From Bog-473 sp963817735 (GTDB lineage: Bacteria > Actinomycetota > Acidimicrobiia > Acidimicrobiales > RAAP-2): DNA of 64,000 bases. Each line of letters starts with the position of its first letter. The stretch's first letter is position 1. The notes below the pieces were generated by a model that searched no databases, was not told the origin of the DNA, and saw only the letters and a program-made list of their open reading frames with translations. This document shows, one piece after another, positions 7,107-16,324 of this stretch. The stretch is from the NCBI GenBank assembly GCA_963817735.1, contig CAWFPP010000009.1:124001-188000 (forward strand), in the 5' to 3' direction. A program made the position numbers and the translations under genes.

Positions 7107-8234
7107 CTAGGCCTGGACGGTGACCAGGGTCCCGAGCGGCGTCAACGGGAACACGATCTTCGCGTTGGCGATCGGCATCTCGACGCAGCCGTCGCTCTGG
7201 GGGAAGCCGTACGATCCCCGCACGAAGCCGTGCAGGGCGTCGCCACCGTTGAAGTAGCTCACCCACTGGATGCCCGGGTCGCTGTAGTGCGAGCCGTCCG
7301 GGTTGGTGCCCGTCATGGTGGTCACTGTGTAGCGGGCGTAGACGGGGAACGTGCCGTTCGCCGTGCTGGCACCGGGTACCCCCGTGTTGACCGGGGTGCT
7401 GTAGACGGCGACCCCGTCGTTGTAGACGGTGGCCGACTCGGGCAGCGACTGGCTCACGAGGACGTAGTCCCAGGACTGGGCGTCGCCCTTCCCGCTCTGC
7501 ACGTCAGCCAGAAGGTCCGTCCACACCTGCGGGCCGGCGACCCCGTCCGTCTTCAGACCGTTCTGGTTCTCGAAGTTCATGACGGCGCCCGTCGTGATGA
7601 CGTTGCCAGTACCGGGCGTCCACAGTGTCTCGAGCGCGAGCGGCATGTTGGGCCAACGCCACGTGAAGGACCCCACCTGGTCGTTCCCCTCCTGGGTGGG
7701 CGACGTCAGCGGCGACGCCGGCGTGAACGTGAGCGGGAGGTAGCCGAGCTCGGCCAGGAGCTGTTGCAAGCGCAGGGTGGATCCGGGCGCCACCGAGAAT
7801 TGCGACGTGACCGACTGCGTCAGGTGCTGGCCTTCGGAGCCCACGACACCCGAGGGTCCGCCTGGAACGGTGACCGTCTCGGTGGCACCGGGCACGAGCG
7901 GCCCGCTCGCCTGGTACTCGAGCAACGACGGCGACAACACGGCCCATGAGCCGGCCACGGGAGGGTTGAGTGTCGGCATGGGGCTGTCCGGAGCAAGGTC
8001 GGTGGAGAACTGCACCGTCACCGTGGAGCCGGCTGCGACGTTGGCTCCGGTCGGCGAAACGGTGGCGACGGTGAGGGCGGGCGGCGGGGCGGCCGATGTG
8101 GCAGCGGCCTGGTTGCTGTGCAGGCGGTCGACGGCCACGAACCCGCTGGCGACGAGAACGAGCACGACCACGCCCACGGTCACGATGAGCCACCGTCGGC
8201 GGCCGGTGGGGGTGCGTGCGTGTTCGCCGGACAT
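7107..8234 (-). CDS. L,D-transpeptidase with Ig-like and peptidoglycan-binding regions
   Basis: The protein has 375 residues. A basic N-terminus and one membrane segment (about 15-35) anchor it. A BIg-like domain (about 50-145) and a peptidoglycan-binding-type region (RLQQLLAELGYLPL onward) follow, then the C-terminal YkuD domain. The catalytic core is HGFVRGSYGFPQSDGCVEM, with the Cys nucleophile in SDGC. These enzymes make 3-3 peptidoglycan cross-links outside the membrane. The BIg plus YkuD layout is typical of actinobacterial Ldt proteins. It lies just upstream of the sortase on the same strand. Confidence 0.88.
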   Translation of the reverse strand: MSGEHARTPTGRRRWLIVTVGVVVLVLVASGFVAVDRLHSNQAAATSAAPPPALTVATVSPTGANVAAGSTVTVQFSTDLAPDSPMPTLNPPVAGSWAVLSPSLLEYQASGPLVPGATETVTVPGGPSGVVGSEGQHLTQSVTSQFSVAPGSTLRLQQLLAELGYLPLTFTPASPLTSPTQEGNDQVGSFTWRWPNMPLALETLWTPGTGNVITTGAVMNFENQNGLKTDGVAGPQVWTDLLADVQSGKGDAQSWDYVLVSQSLPESATVYNDGVAVYSTPVNTGVPGASTANGTFPVYARYTVTTMTGTNPDGSHYSDPGIQWVSYFNGGDALHGFVRGSYGFPQSDGCVEMPIANAKIVFPLTPLGTLVTVQA

Positions 8235-8267
8235 AGCAGCGTGGATTCTACAGGGGAGAACTTGGGC

Positions 8268-10622
8268 CTAAAGTCCCAATTCGGCCTCAATTTGCCGGGT
8301 GATTTCTGTGAGCCGGCTGGCATCGGTGACCTTGGACCCGCCGGACTCCCGCACATAGAACGCGTCGACGACCATTTCGCCGAGCGTGGAGACCCGGGCC
8401 GACACCACGTCGAGGCCGGCGTCGAAGAGGGTGCGGGTGATGCGGTGGAGCAGACCAATCTCGTCGGGGGCACGCACCTCGAGCACGGTGGCGGTTTCGG
8501 ATGCCTCGTTGTCGACGCTGACATCGCTTCCCGGCAGATGGGCCGCGGAGCCCCGGCGGAGCGGATAGATGCGCTCGCGTTCGGAGAGCCGCTCACCGAT
8601 GGCCAGGGGGTCCGACAGCACGGCGGCCAGGTCCTGGCGAAGCTTTGCGGTGTCGGGCCAGGTCCCGCGGGCCACCTCGACCGTGAACACCTCCACGGCG
8701 ACCCCGCCCTCACCGCTGACGTTGGCCGCCCGCACGTCCAGGCCGTTCAGAGCGAGGGCACCGGCGACGGAGGAGAACAGGCCGGGTCGGTCGGGTGCGG
8801 CCACGATGACGTCGGGCGGCTGGAGCGAGACCGAGGGAAGCCCCGTGCCGCGCACTTCGGCCATGAGCTGGCGGTTGGACGCCACGATGCGGTCCGGTGC
8901 AGCCGGCTCCGTCTCACCCTGCAGTACGCGGTCGGTGCGCGCCACGAGGTCGGCGACCAGGCCTGCCTTCCAGGGACCCCAGGCGGACGGGCCGGTCGCC
9001 CTGCTGTCCGCTTCGGTCAAGGCCGCCAGCAGGTGCAGCGTCAGCCGGTTGCCGGCGGCCCGCGCCACGCGGGCGATGGTGGTGGGATCGTCGAGATCGC
9101 GCCGGGTGGCCGTGTCGGGCAGCAGCAGATGGTGGCGCACGAGGTCGACCAGCACGGCCACGTCGGCGGGCGCGAACCCCATCCGAGTGGCGATGCGGTC
9201 GACCACCTCGATCCCGACAGTCGTGTGGTCGCCCGGGAAGCCCTTCCCGATGTCGTGGAGGAGGGTGCCGACGAGCAGCAAGTCGGGCCGCTCGACGGTA
9301 TCGGTGAGCTCGGCGGCCAGAGCAGCAGCCTCGAGCAGATGACGGTCCACGGTGAAGGTGTGGTAGGCGTTGCGCTGCGGCTTGTTGCGAACGGCAGCCC
9401 ACTCCGGGATCAGCCGCACCAGCAATCCGTGCTGGTCGAGTGACTCGATCTTGTCGATGGCGGGGTGGCCCAGGGCGAGCAAGTCCACGAAGGCGCGGCG
9501 CGTCTCGTCCGCCCAGGGATCGCCCGGCGACGGCATGCGGTCGGCCAGTCGGTGCAGTGAACCCCGCGCGATGGGACGGTCGGTCCTGGCGGCGGTGGCC
9601 GCCAGACGGAGCGGCAGCGAGGCGTCGTCGGACACCGGCGCCAGCGAGGTGAGGGCGATCTCGCCCTCGACCTCGACCATGTCGGGCCCGAGATCGGCCG
9701 GGGCCAGGAGGGCGGCTTCATCGGTGGTGGCGCGCCGGAAGCGCCGCTTGGGCGCCGGGGTGGGGTCCCAGAGCCGGCGCCGGCGCCATACGTCGTCGCA
9801 GACCCAGGCGATCTGGCGGCCCGCCGTCGAGACGGCAAGCATCAGCGCGTCGGCATCGTCGAAGCCGAGCGCCGACGCCACCTGGTCCTGGTCCTGCAGG
9901 AGCAGCCTGTCGTGCTCCCGGTTGGCCAGGCGGTGGAGCTCGACGCGGATGTCGGTGAGGAGTGCCGTGGCGCTCTCGAGGGATGCCAGGTCGGCGTACT
10001 CGGCCAGAAGGGGGGCGAACGCGGAGATGGCGCGCAGCACGTTGAGGTCGCGCAGGCCACCGTGGCTCTCCTTGAGATCCGGCTCCAGGAGGAATGCCAC
10101 GTCGCCGGCGATGGTGCGGCGCTCGGCCATCTGCTGCTCGAGCAACGGGAGGTACCGTGCTCCCAGTCGGTCGCGCCAGACGGCCCGGGCCTTCTGGAGC
10201 AGCGGATCGGCCACCTTCGGCTCACCCCAGACCAGCCGGCCGTCGAGCAGGCCGAGCGCCACGCGCACATCCTCGGCGGCGGCGCTCAGCACCTCGGAGG
10301 GCCGGCGGACAGAGTGATCGAGGTGCACGCCCTCGTCCCATACCGGGTACCAGATAGCGTCGGCGACCCGCGCGATGTCCCGGTGGCCGTTGTGGACCAG
10401 CACCACGTCGAGATCGCTGTAGGGGCAGAGCGAGGCCCGGCCGTACCCTCCGACGGCGACCAGGGCCAGGTGCCGGGGGGTGTCGCCGGCGGCGCGTTCG
10501 GCCAGGCCGGAGAGCCAGGCGTCCGCCTCGGCCGCATAGCGACGGCAGAATTCCTCGCCCCGAAGCCCGGGCTCGGCCAGCAGGCGGCTCCGCCGGTCAC
10601 GGAGTGACGTCTCGGCGACCAT
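8268..10622 (-). CDS. glnD: [Protein-PII] uridylyltransferase/uridylyl-removing enzyme
   Basis: GlnD senses glutamine and modifies PII proteins to set nitrogen metabolism. The protein has 784 residues. In order it has a nucleotidyltransferase domain (VGGYGRASLCPYSDLDVVLVH, about 55-75), a GlnD linker domain (KESHGGLRDLNVLRA), an HD hydrolase domain (LLHDIGKGFPGDHTTVG, about 455) and two C-terminal ACT domains (DVIVAAPDRPGLFSSVAG and LEVRAPDEIGLLHRITRT). I chose the ATG at 10622, since a TACGTT box sits 6 nt before it; the frame is open a further 20 codons. No glnB or amtB is in the window. It is divergent from a small membrane protein gene. Confidence 0.95.
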   Translation of the reverse strand: MVAETSLRDRRSRLLAEPGLRGEEFCRRYAAEADAWLSGLAERAAGDTPRHLALVAVGGYGRASLCPYSDLDVVLVHNGHRDIARVADAIWYPVWDEGVHLDHSVRRPSEVLSAAAEDVRVALGLLDGRLVWGEPKVADPLLQKARAVWRDRLGARYLPLLEQQMAERRTIAGDVAFLLEPDLKESHGGLRDLNVLRAISAFAPLLAEYADLASLESATALLTDIRVELHRLANREHDRLLLQDQDQVASALGFDDADALMLAVSTAGRQIAWVCDDVWRRRRLWDPTPAPKRRFRRATTDEAALLAPADLGPDMVEVEGEIALTSLAPVSDDASLPLRLAATAARTDRPIARGSLHRLADRMPSPGDPWADETRRAFVDLLALGHPAIDKIESLDQHGLLVRLIPEWAAVRNKPQRNAYHTFTVDRHLLEAAALAAELTDTVERPDLLLVGTLLHDIGKGFPGDHTTVGIEVVDRIATRMGFAPADVAVLVDLVRHHLLLPDTATRRDLDDPTTIARVARAAGNRLTLHLLAALTEADSRATGPSAWGPWKAGLVADLVARTDRVLQGETEPAAPDRIVASNRQLMAEVRGTGLPSVSLQPPDVIVAAPDRPGLFSSVAGALALNGLDVRAANVSGEGGVAVEVFTVEVARGTWPDTAKLRQDLAAVLSDPLAIGERLSERERIYPLRRGSAAHLPGSDVSVDNEASETATVLEVRAPDEIGLLHRITRTLFDAGLDVVSARVSTLGEMVVDAFYVRESGGSKVTDASRLTEITRQIEAELGL

Positions 10623-10684
10623 GGCGGGAACGTAGCATTGGGTTTGTGAGCAAAGACGTGGAACGCAAAGAGGGCAAGACACCC

Positions 10685-10855
10685 ATGACCTTCACCCACG
10701 CCGTCGCCATGACGGCTGTGGGCGTGGTCGGGATCATCGTCGCCTTCTGGATCCTGAGCAGCCTGGCCGGGATCATCTTCTTCTTCGTGAAGGTGGCGGT
10801 GGTGGTGGCCCTGATCGCCGCCGTCTTCTGGGTGGTCTCCCGCTTCCGCCACTAG
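10685..10855 (+). CDS. Small membrane protein, 56 residues
   Basis: The product is almost entirely two hydrophobic helices (AVAMTAVGVVGIIVAFWIL and IIFFFVKVAVVVALIAAVFWVV) ending in a basic RFRH tail. I chose the ATG at 10685 because AGAGGG lies about 10 nt upstream; a GTG at 10646 would add 13 charged residues. No family is recognised. It is divergent from glnD, and tRNA-Cys follows. Confidence 0.6.
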   Translation: MTFTHAVAMTAVGVVGIIVAFWILSSLAGIIFFFVKVAVVVALIAAVFWVVSRFRH

Positions 10856-10941
10856 CGAAGGTCTGGCCTCGACCCCTGATGGGGCCGGATCCGAGGGCGG
10901 GGAACGCGGGCCGTTAGGCTGGCCGCCCGTCGTGGTACGAC

Positions 10942-11016
10942 GGCGGCGTGGCCGAGTGGTTTAGGCAGGGGCCTGCAAAGCCCCGTACGGCGGTTCGATT
11001 CCGCCCGCCGCCTCCA
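10942..11016 (+). tRNA. tRNA-Cys (GCA)
   Basis: A complete cloverleaf is present. The acceptor stem is GGCGGCG with CGCCGCC, the anticodon stem GGGGC/GCCCC encloses CTGCAAA (anticodon GCA), and the T-arm is GGCGG-TTCGATT-CCGCC. The CCA end is encoded (11014-11016). Confidence 0.95.
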
Positions 11017-11239
11017 TCCAGGTTGCCAATTCAGCCGTCCCGAGGTCTCTTCCGATCGGGCCGACTTCGCCGCTCCGCCACGGCGCTCGGCGCGCCCGTT
11101 TCACGCCGCAGTGCGGGCCGGAACGGAGGTCACGTCGCTCACATCGACACGAGTTGTCGGAGGGTTGTTCGGGCACGGTACGAACGGCCCTATGGATCGT
11201 CTGATTCGGTCGTAAGAATCCCAGCAGGAGCCGGTCCCT

Positions 11240-11258
11240 GCGCACCACGGTGGTGCGC
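11240..11258. promoter_or_regulatory. Perfect 19-bp palindrome upstream of the 120-residue ORF
   Basis: GCGCACCAC-G-GTGGTGCGC lies 28 bp before the start at 11286. It could be an operator for a dimeric regulator or an RNA hairpin. No T-run follows, so it is not a standard terminator. Confidence 0.4.
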
Positions 11259-11285
11259 TTCTGAGCAGACCCGCCGACGATCGAC

Positions 11286-11648
11286 ATGGACCTGGAACTC
11301 GAGACACAGCAATGGCTTCTGAAGGCGGCGGCGGATCTCCGGCGTGTCACCGCCGCCGAGACGCGTTTCTCGGCGGCGATGAGCATGAACCACGTCACGA
11401 TGCTGGCGGCGGCGGACGAGCTCGAGGCGGCGACCAGGGAGGCGATGGCGTGGATGCGGGGGAACCCCTGTCCGGACCGTGAAGTGGGCGGGCGCGTCGG
11501 CCTCATGCTGACCACCTGCGCCGAGGTCGCGGCCACGGCCGAACGGGCCCTCAGCAATTCCTGCGACGACATCGAGGCGATCTTCGGCCGCCTGGGCGAC
11601 CTGCTGGCGATCATCGACTTCCATTCCGAGACCCTCAAGGCCTGGTGA
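11286..11648 (+). CDS. Hypothetical protein, helical, 120 residues
   Basis: No family is recognised. The sequence is methionine- and alanine-rich and predicted almost wholly helical from its heptad-like pattern (LLKAAADLRRVTAAETRF, MLAAADELEAATREAM). It has two cysteines and no membrane segment or signal peptide. The GC-rich third codon positions and clean length support a real gene. It stands alone between tRNA-Cys and the convergent GH92 gene, with the palindrome at 11240-11258 in front of it. Confidence 0.6.
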   Translation: MDLELETQQWLLKAAADLRRVTAAETRFSAAMSMNHVTMLAAADELEAATREAMAWMRGNPCPDREVGGRVGLMLTTCAEVAATAERALSNSCDDIEAIFGRLGDLLAIIDFHSETLKAW

Positions 11649-11687
11649 CAAAGGGGTTCTCTCCGTCGGGGAGGACCAGCAGGATTC

Positions 11688-14465
11688 TCAGGGTCGGGCC
11701 TGTACGTCGACCACGACGGGCGGCAACGTGACCCCGGTGGCGGTGCTGAGGTCGACCCGCAGCGAGTAGGACCCGGCGCTGGGCGCCGTGACGCTGAGCA
11801 ACTGGGTGACCGAAGCGGTCGGAGGACATGTCGCGGTGCCCCCGTTCTCGTGAGCCGGCATCACCGCGAAGGTGCCCGAGGACGGCATCACTGCGAGTCC
11901 ACCCAGGTCTGCCGCCTGCCAGTGGACCGTCGTGGCCTGATTCCCGGCCAGCGTCGCGCCGAGCTGGATGGTCGCAGCCTGTCCCGCGGTCACGGTCGTG
12001 CCGCCGCTGGGCTGTGAGAACCCGACCGCAGGGAGCTGCCCGGACCCGAAAGAGGGTGGCGCATCCGCAGGAGATGAGGCCCAGTCTGGGTCCGGGGTCC
12101 CCGAGAGGCTGAAGCGCAAGGTCCCGCCGCTGCTGAGGACGGAGGCCGGAAGCCAGGGGAGGTCCCACGACCCGGCGGTTGCGTGCGACGGCGGGGTTCC
12201 GCCGCAGCCGGGAGGGCTCGCGCCCGCCGGGCGGCTCACGCCCGTGACGGTCAACGCGTGCACGTAGGGATGTGAGGCGGCCGCCGCAGGGGCCTGCTCC
12301 ACGAGGCGCCGGCCGTTCGGGAGCGTGATCGCCACCGAGGGGAAGAGGGGGCTGGCCAGGGCCAGGTTCGCCGCACCCGGAGTCAGGGGGAACAGTCCGA
12401 CGGCCGCCCACACGTACCACGAGGAGATGGCGCCCAAGTCGTCGTTCCCCGGCTCGTCGACCGGCGCATCGGTGTATTCGTCGTTCGCGATGGCGCGCAC
12501 GAAGCGCTGGCTCTCCTCGGGCGCACCGAAGGCGTCGAATTCCCACGGCGCCCACTCGCTGGGCTCGTTGCCGGACCAGTCCTCGGGGACGTCGCGCGTC
12601 GCGTTGAGAGCGCCCATGAACGTCTCGAGCTTGCCAGCGGCAGCGGTATCACCTCCCATGAGGGTGGCGAGCGCAGTGAGATCCTGCGGGACCGACCATG
12701 TGTACTGCACGGCGTTGCCTTCTTCGAAGCCGGTCTGTCCGCCGGGCTCGAGTTGCGACGCCTCAAAGGCCGCGCCGGGAGGGAAGCTGCCGTCCGCGCC
12801 GCGGGCCTGTATGTATCCGGTGGCGGGATTGAAGAGGTACTCCCAGTTGGCGGCGCGCGCGCTCATGGTGGAAGCCAGGGAAGAGTCGTGCTGGGCCGTG
12901 GCGACCTGCGCGATGGCAAAGTCGTCGATGGCGTATTCCAGTGTGACCGAGCCGCCGATGGAATAGTCGATGGACGTGAGATCGAGCGAGTCCGCGTTGA
13001 CGTAGTGCTGCGACAGGTACTGGGACAGGTACTGCCGCTCGATCTCGAGTCCCTGGGGCTTCTCGGTTTCCGTGGCCCCCTTGACCATATACTTGAGCGC
13101 CAGCGCAACATCGAAGTTGTGCACGCCCATGGCGAGGGCGTCGGCGATGATCGGATCCGCCGAGTCCCCGTTCATCTGCGACTCGTCGCCCCCGACGATG
13201 GCCCACTTGGGAAGCCAGCCCGTCTGTTGCGCGTCGTCGACGAGGGACTGCACCATGTCGCCGACGGCCTCGGGAGCGAGCAGGGCCTCGAGTTGTATCT
13301 CGCTGCGGTAGATGTCCCACTCCGAGAAGTTGGCGTACACCTCGCGGTGGCCGGCCATGTGGACTCTCCCGTCGCTGCCCTCGTAGCGCCCGGACACGTC
13401 GGACACCACGTTCGGGAAGAGGAGCGAGTGGTACAACGCCGTGTAGAAGGTGTGCTGCTGGGCCGCAGTGCCGCCCTGCACTGCGATGCGCTCGAGGAGT
13501 GCGTTCCAGCGATCCGTCGCCTGTGTGCTCACCTGTTGCACCGACCAGCCCGGATCCTCCGCCCGGAGATTCTGCATGGCGTCCGGGGTGCTCACGAAGG
13601 AGATGCCGACCTTCATGAGCACTTGACGTTCCTTGGTCGTGTCGAACGTCGCAAAGGCGCCGCAGGTGATGCCGGAGCAGGCGTCGTTTCCGGAGAAGAC
13701 GCCTCCGTTGGCCCAGGTGCCGCCGGCGGAGAACGGCCGGTCGAAGAGCGCCACGAAGTGCAGCGTGTAGTTGGTGCCCGTGCCGCAGAACTGCCCGCTC
13801 GACACCTGACCTTCGACTTCGTCGCGGCCGACGACGTGCACGCTCGCTGCACTGACCGGGTTGCTGCTGTCGGCCACCTTGAACAACACGTTGGACTGGG
13901 TGCCGGCCGGGAAGTCGAAACTCGAGATACCGGACCGCGTGGTGACCGCGAGCGAGACGGAGATGGGTTCCTGGGTGCCCAGCACGACCTGATAGCGACC
14001 CGGTGCGGCGTGCTCCTGCTGGTGCGAGAAGGCGGCGACCGTCGTGACGGGCGAGGTGATGGCGCCCTCGGTGGGCAGGATCGGAACGTCCTGGTACGAC
14101 GGACACCCCGTCCCGCTGAGATGGGTCAGGCTGAAGCCGTTGATGGCGGAATCGTCGTAGGCGTAGCCCCCGCCGGCCTGCACGGCGTTCGGACTGGTGT
14201 CAGGGCTCCACTGCAGCATGCCGAAGGGAACGTCGGCTCCGGGGAACTCGCCCACGGTACCCGGGTTCACCGGTCCGGTCCCGGTGCCGTCGAGCGGATG
14301 GACGAGGGCCGCCGGATCGGCGCCGGCGGCCGCGGCCGGTGGGCTCGCCGAAGCCATACCTGCGAGTCCGGGTGCCGTCGCTGCGGTCAGCCCGCCGAGC
14401 ACCGAAAGCATGGCCACGGTGACCACCAGCGGACTGCGCCAACGGGGACGGACCGGGCGGGGCAT
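11688..14465 (-). CDS. Secreted GH92 family alpha-mannosidase
   Basis: The protein has 925 residues. A signal peptide (about 1-42, ending near SASPPAAAAG) directs export. The GH92 domains follow, with the landmarks GFSLTHLSGTGCPSY, GGDESQMNGDSADP, EEGNAVQYTWSVPQD, WSGNEPSEWAPWEF and GNDDLGAISSWYVWAA. GH92 enzymes are calcium-dependent exo-mannosidases, mostly alpha-1,2, that trim mannans and N-glycans. The last 180 residues form an extra Ig-like or carbohydrate-binding tail. The ATG at 14465 has a TACGGT box 7 nt upstream, which supports a leaderless start; the frame is open to 14630. No transporter for released mannose is adjacent. Confidence 0.93.
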   Translation of the reverse strand: MPRPVRPRWRSPLVVTVAMLSVLGGLTAATAPGLAGMASASPPAAAAGADPAALVHPLDGTGTGPVNPGTVGEFPGADVPFGMLQWSPDTSPNAVQAGGGYAYDDSAINGFSLTHLSGTGCPSYQDVPILPTEGAITSPVTTVAAFSHQQEHAAPGRYQVVLGTQEPISVSLAVTTRSGISSFDFPAGTQSNVLFKVADSSNPVSAASVHVVGRDEVEGQVSSGQFCGTGTNYTLHFVALFDRPFSAGGTWANGGVFSGNDACSGITCGAFATFDTTKERQVLMKVGISFVSTPDAMQNLRAEDPGWSVQQVSTQATDRWNALLERIAVQGGTAAQQHTFYTALYHSLLFPNVVSDVSGRYEGSDGRVHMAGHREVYANFSEWDIYRSEIQLEALLAPEAVGDMVQSLVDDAQQTGWLPKWAIVGGDESQMNGDSADPIIADALAMGVHNFDVALALKYMVKGATETEKPQGLEIERQYLSQYLSQHYVNADSLDLTSIDYSIGGSVTLEYAIDDFAIAQVATAQHDSSLASTMSARAANWEYLFNPATGYIQARGADGSFPPGAAFEASQLEPGGQTGFEEGNAVQYTWSVPQDLTALATLMGGDTAAAGKLETFMGALNATRDVPEDWSGNEPSEWAPWEFDAFGAPEESQRFVRAIANDEYTDAPVDEPGNDDLGAISSWYVWAAVGLFPLTPGAANLALASPLFPSVAITLPNGRRLVEQAPAAAASHPYVHALTVTGVSRPAGASPPGCGGTPPSHATAGSWDLPWLPASVLSSGGTLRFSLSGTPDPDWASSPADAPPSFGSGQLPAVGFSQPSGGTTVTAGQAATIQLGATLAGNQATTVHWQAADLGGLAVMPSSGTFAVMPAHENGGTATCPPTASVTQLLSVTAPSAGSYSLRVDLSTATGVTLPPVVVDVQARP

Positions 14466-14569
14466 GTGGGGGACCGTAGCAATGGGGCCGCAACGACGAC
14501 GGGTCGGCCGCGGGCCCGTGCGGTCCGGCTCCACTCCGGGCATCCGCGGCGGTGTCGCGACGTGCTGGC

Positions 14570-15310
14570 ATGCTCGGCCTCGTGCGTGGATGGCCGGCTG
14601 GGGAGGTGTTGGGGTTCGATTTCGAGACAACCGGAGTCGACCGCTTCAACGACGTCCCGGTCTCCTATGCGCTGGTCTCCGTGGAGGAGGGCGTCGTGGT
14701 CCGGAGCTGGGCGGGCTTGATCGACCCCGGCCGTGAGATCCCACCGGAGGCGACGGCGGTCCACGGCATCTCGACGGAACGGGCCCGCCGTGAAGGCATG
14801 CCACTCCCCGCGGCGATCTCGCTCGTCTCCGACGCGGTGGTGTCGGCTTCGGCGCGCGGCGTCCCCCTGGCCGGGATGAAGCTCGACTACGACCTGACCA
14901 TCTTGGAGACGCTGGCCCGTGATCTGTTCGGCTCGGGACCGGTCGAACGGGGATGGTGCGGACCCGTGCTCGACGCAGGGGTGATCGACCGCCATTTCGA
15001 CCCCGATCGCACGGGCAGGCGCACGCTGACCGACTTGTGCGCGCACTACGGGATCGAGATCGGCAACGCCCATGATGCCGCGGCGGATGCGACTGCCTCC
15101 ATCGAGGTCCTGTTCGCTCTTGCCGTGCGCTATGACGCGTTGTGGGACTGCGATCTCACGCAGCTCCACTCCGACCAGATCGACTGGCACCGGGAGTGGA
15201 TGGAGGACTACGACTCGTGGCGCCGGTCCGAGGGGATGATCCCCATCGATCCCCGAGACTACGAATGGCCCGTAGCGCCCGCGGTCCTGCCCGCCGCTGC
15301 AGCGGTCTAG
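14570..15310 (+). CDS. DEDDh 3'-5' exonuclease (DnaQ-like)
   Basis: The protein has 246 residues with an RNase T/DnaQ fold. Motif I is DFETTG (about residue 17), motif II lies around MKLDYDL, and motif III is HDAAADATAS with the general-base histidine. Such enzymes trim DNA or RNA ends; stand-alone actinobacterial forms are often proofreading-like or repair nucleases. The start could be ATG 14570 or GTG 14552. The C-terminal 60 residues (DWHREWMEDYDSWRRSEGM) are an extra helical extension. It is divergent from the GH92 gene and overlaps the end of the PhyH gene by 4 bp. Confidence 0.85.
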   Translation: MLGLVRGWPAGEVLGFDFETTGVDRFNDVPVSYALVSVEEGVVVRSWAGLIDPGREIPPEATAVHGISTERARREGMPLPAAISLVSDAVVSASARGVPLAGMKLDYDLTILETLARDLFGSGPVERGWCGPVLDAGVIDRHFDPDRTGRRTLTDLCAHYGIEIGNAHDAAADATASIEVLFALAVRYDALWDCDLTQLHSDQIDWHREWMEDYDSWRRSEGMIPIDPRDYEWPVAPAVLPAAAAV

Positions 15311-16152
15311 ATCTTCAACAGGTCCCAGACCATGTCGACGCCTTCGTTCTCGGCGAGCACGACCTTGGCCGGGTGCTGCTTGTCGATGTGCCCCACGAGG
15401 CCGTTATAGACCGAGTAACCGATCAGCTCCTGCAGGCGACGGGGAAAGGTCTTGACCAGCGCTGGCGGGATGCCGAGCTGCTGGTTCTCCTGCTGGCGGA
15501 TGTAGCCGGCGCAGTAGTTCATGGCGATGCCCACCCGACGCGTGTCGGTGCGGTTGGCGCCTCCGCCGTGCCAGAGGCTCCCGACCCACACCAGGACGCT
15601 GCCCTTGGGCATTTCGGCGGGGATGGTTTCGTACAGCTCGAGCGGGTTCGGGGGCTCGTCGCGCAGATGGCTCCCCGGGACGAGGCGGGTGGCCCCGTTC
15701 TCCTCGGTGAAGTCGGTGATGGCCCACATCGTGTTGCAGATGATCGGGACGTGGGGGCGGACAAGCGGAATGAGCTGGTCGTCGGCGTGGATCGGCTGCG
15801 CCTGCTCGTCGGGCCCGATGGCGATTGAGGAGAGCGACGAGATCAAAAGACCGGGATCGAGCACGGCCTCCACCACGGGGAGCACGTTGGGATGGACCGG
15901 GATCTTCTCGAAGGTGGCGCCGTGGACGAGCAGGTTGTACACCCGCATGGTGTGCGCACCCTCGAAGAGGTTGTCGGCCGGCACCGTGCCGAGGTCGCGC
16001 TCCAGCTTGAGGAGTGCCTCGTCGATTTCGTCCACCAGGTCCGGCTCGATGGCGTCGGGGAGGACGGTGTAGCCCTCCTCGGCGATCCGCGTGAGGTGGC
16101 CTTCGAGGTCGGGGAGCGGGCTCACGGATGATTCGTGCTCGGGAGGGGTCAC
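15307..16152 (-). CDS. Phytanoyl-CoA dioxygenase (PhyH) family protein
   Basis: The product is an Fe(II)/2-oxoglutarate-dependent dioxygenase of 281 residues. The metal facial triad shows as HAD in QPIHADDQLIPL and the distal His in SLWHGGGANRT, with the 2-oxoglutarate-binding Arg shortly after in TDTRR. The family hydroxylates acyl-CoAs or many small molecules; the substrate is unknown. A GTG start at 16152 is supported by TACAAT exactly 6 nt upstream. It stands alone, upstream of tRNA-Val. Confidence 0.85.
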   Translation of the reverse strand: MTPPEHESSVSPLPDLEGHLTRIAEEGYTVLPDAIEPDLVDEIDEALLKLERDLGTVPADNLFEGAHTMRVYNLLVHGATFEKIPVHPNVLPVVEAVLDPGLLISSLSSIAIGPDEQAQPIHADDQLIPLVRPHVPIICNTMWAITDFTEENGATRLVPGSHLRDEPPNPLELYETIPAEMPKGSVLVWVGSLWHGGGANRTDTRRVGIAMNYCAGYIRQQENQQLGIPPALVKTFPRRLQELIGYSVYNGLVGHIDKQHPAKVVLAENEGVDMVWDLLKI

Positions 16153-16247
16153 GCCCCAATTGTACGGACGATGGCGTCGATCCGCCCGCGAGGAGGGGAG
16201 CGACCAGCCAAGGGGCGATTTGGCCCGGTGGTAAGGTTTCGACCGAC

Positions 16248-16324
16248 GGGCCGTTGGCGCAGTCTGGTAGCGCACTTGCATGACACGCAAGGGGTCACAG
16301 GTTCAAGTCCTGTACGGCCCACCA
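16248..16324 (+). tRNA. tRNA-Val (GAC)
   Basis: The acceptor stem GGGCCGT/ACGGCCC, the anticodon arm CTTGC-ATGACAC-GCAAG (anticodon GAC) and the T-arm with GGTTCAAGTCC are complete, and CCA is encoded (16322-16324). It marks the left edge of the accessory island and would be a natural integration site. Confidence 0.95.

Noticed and set aside
6051..7949. 632-codon plus-strand open frame across the sortase and transpeptidase genes
   Set aside because: It is antisense to two genes with clear catalytic motifs and reads as Arg/Gly/Asp/Val-rich sequence without family features, a common shadow in high-GC DNA.
12753..14720. 655-codon plus-strand open frame opposite the GH92 gene
   Set aside because: It mirrors the GH92 coding strand, has no motif and no start signal; GC-rich third positions keep the opposite strand open.
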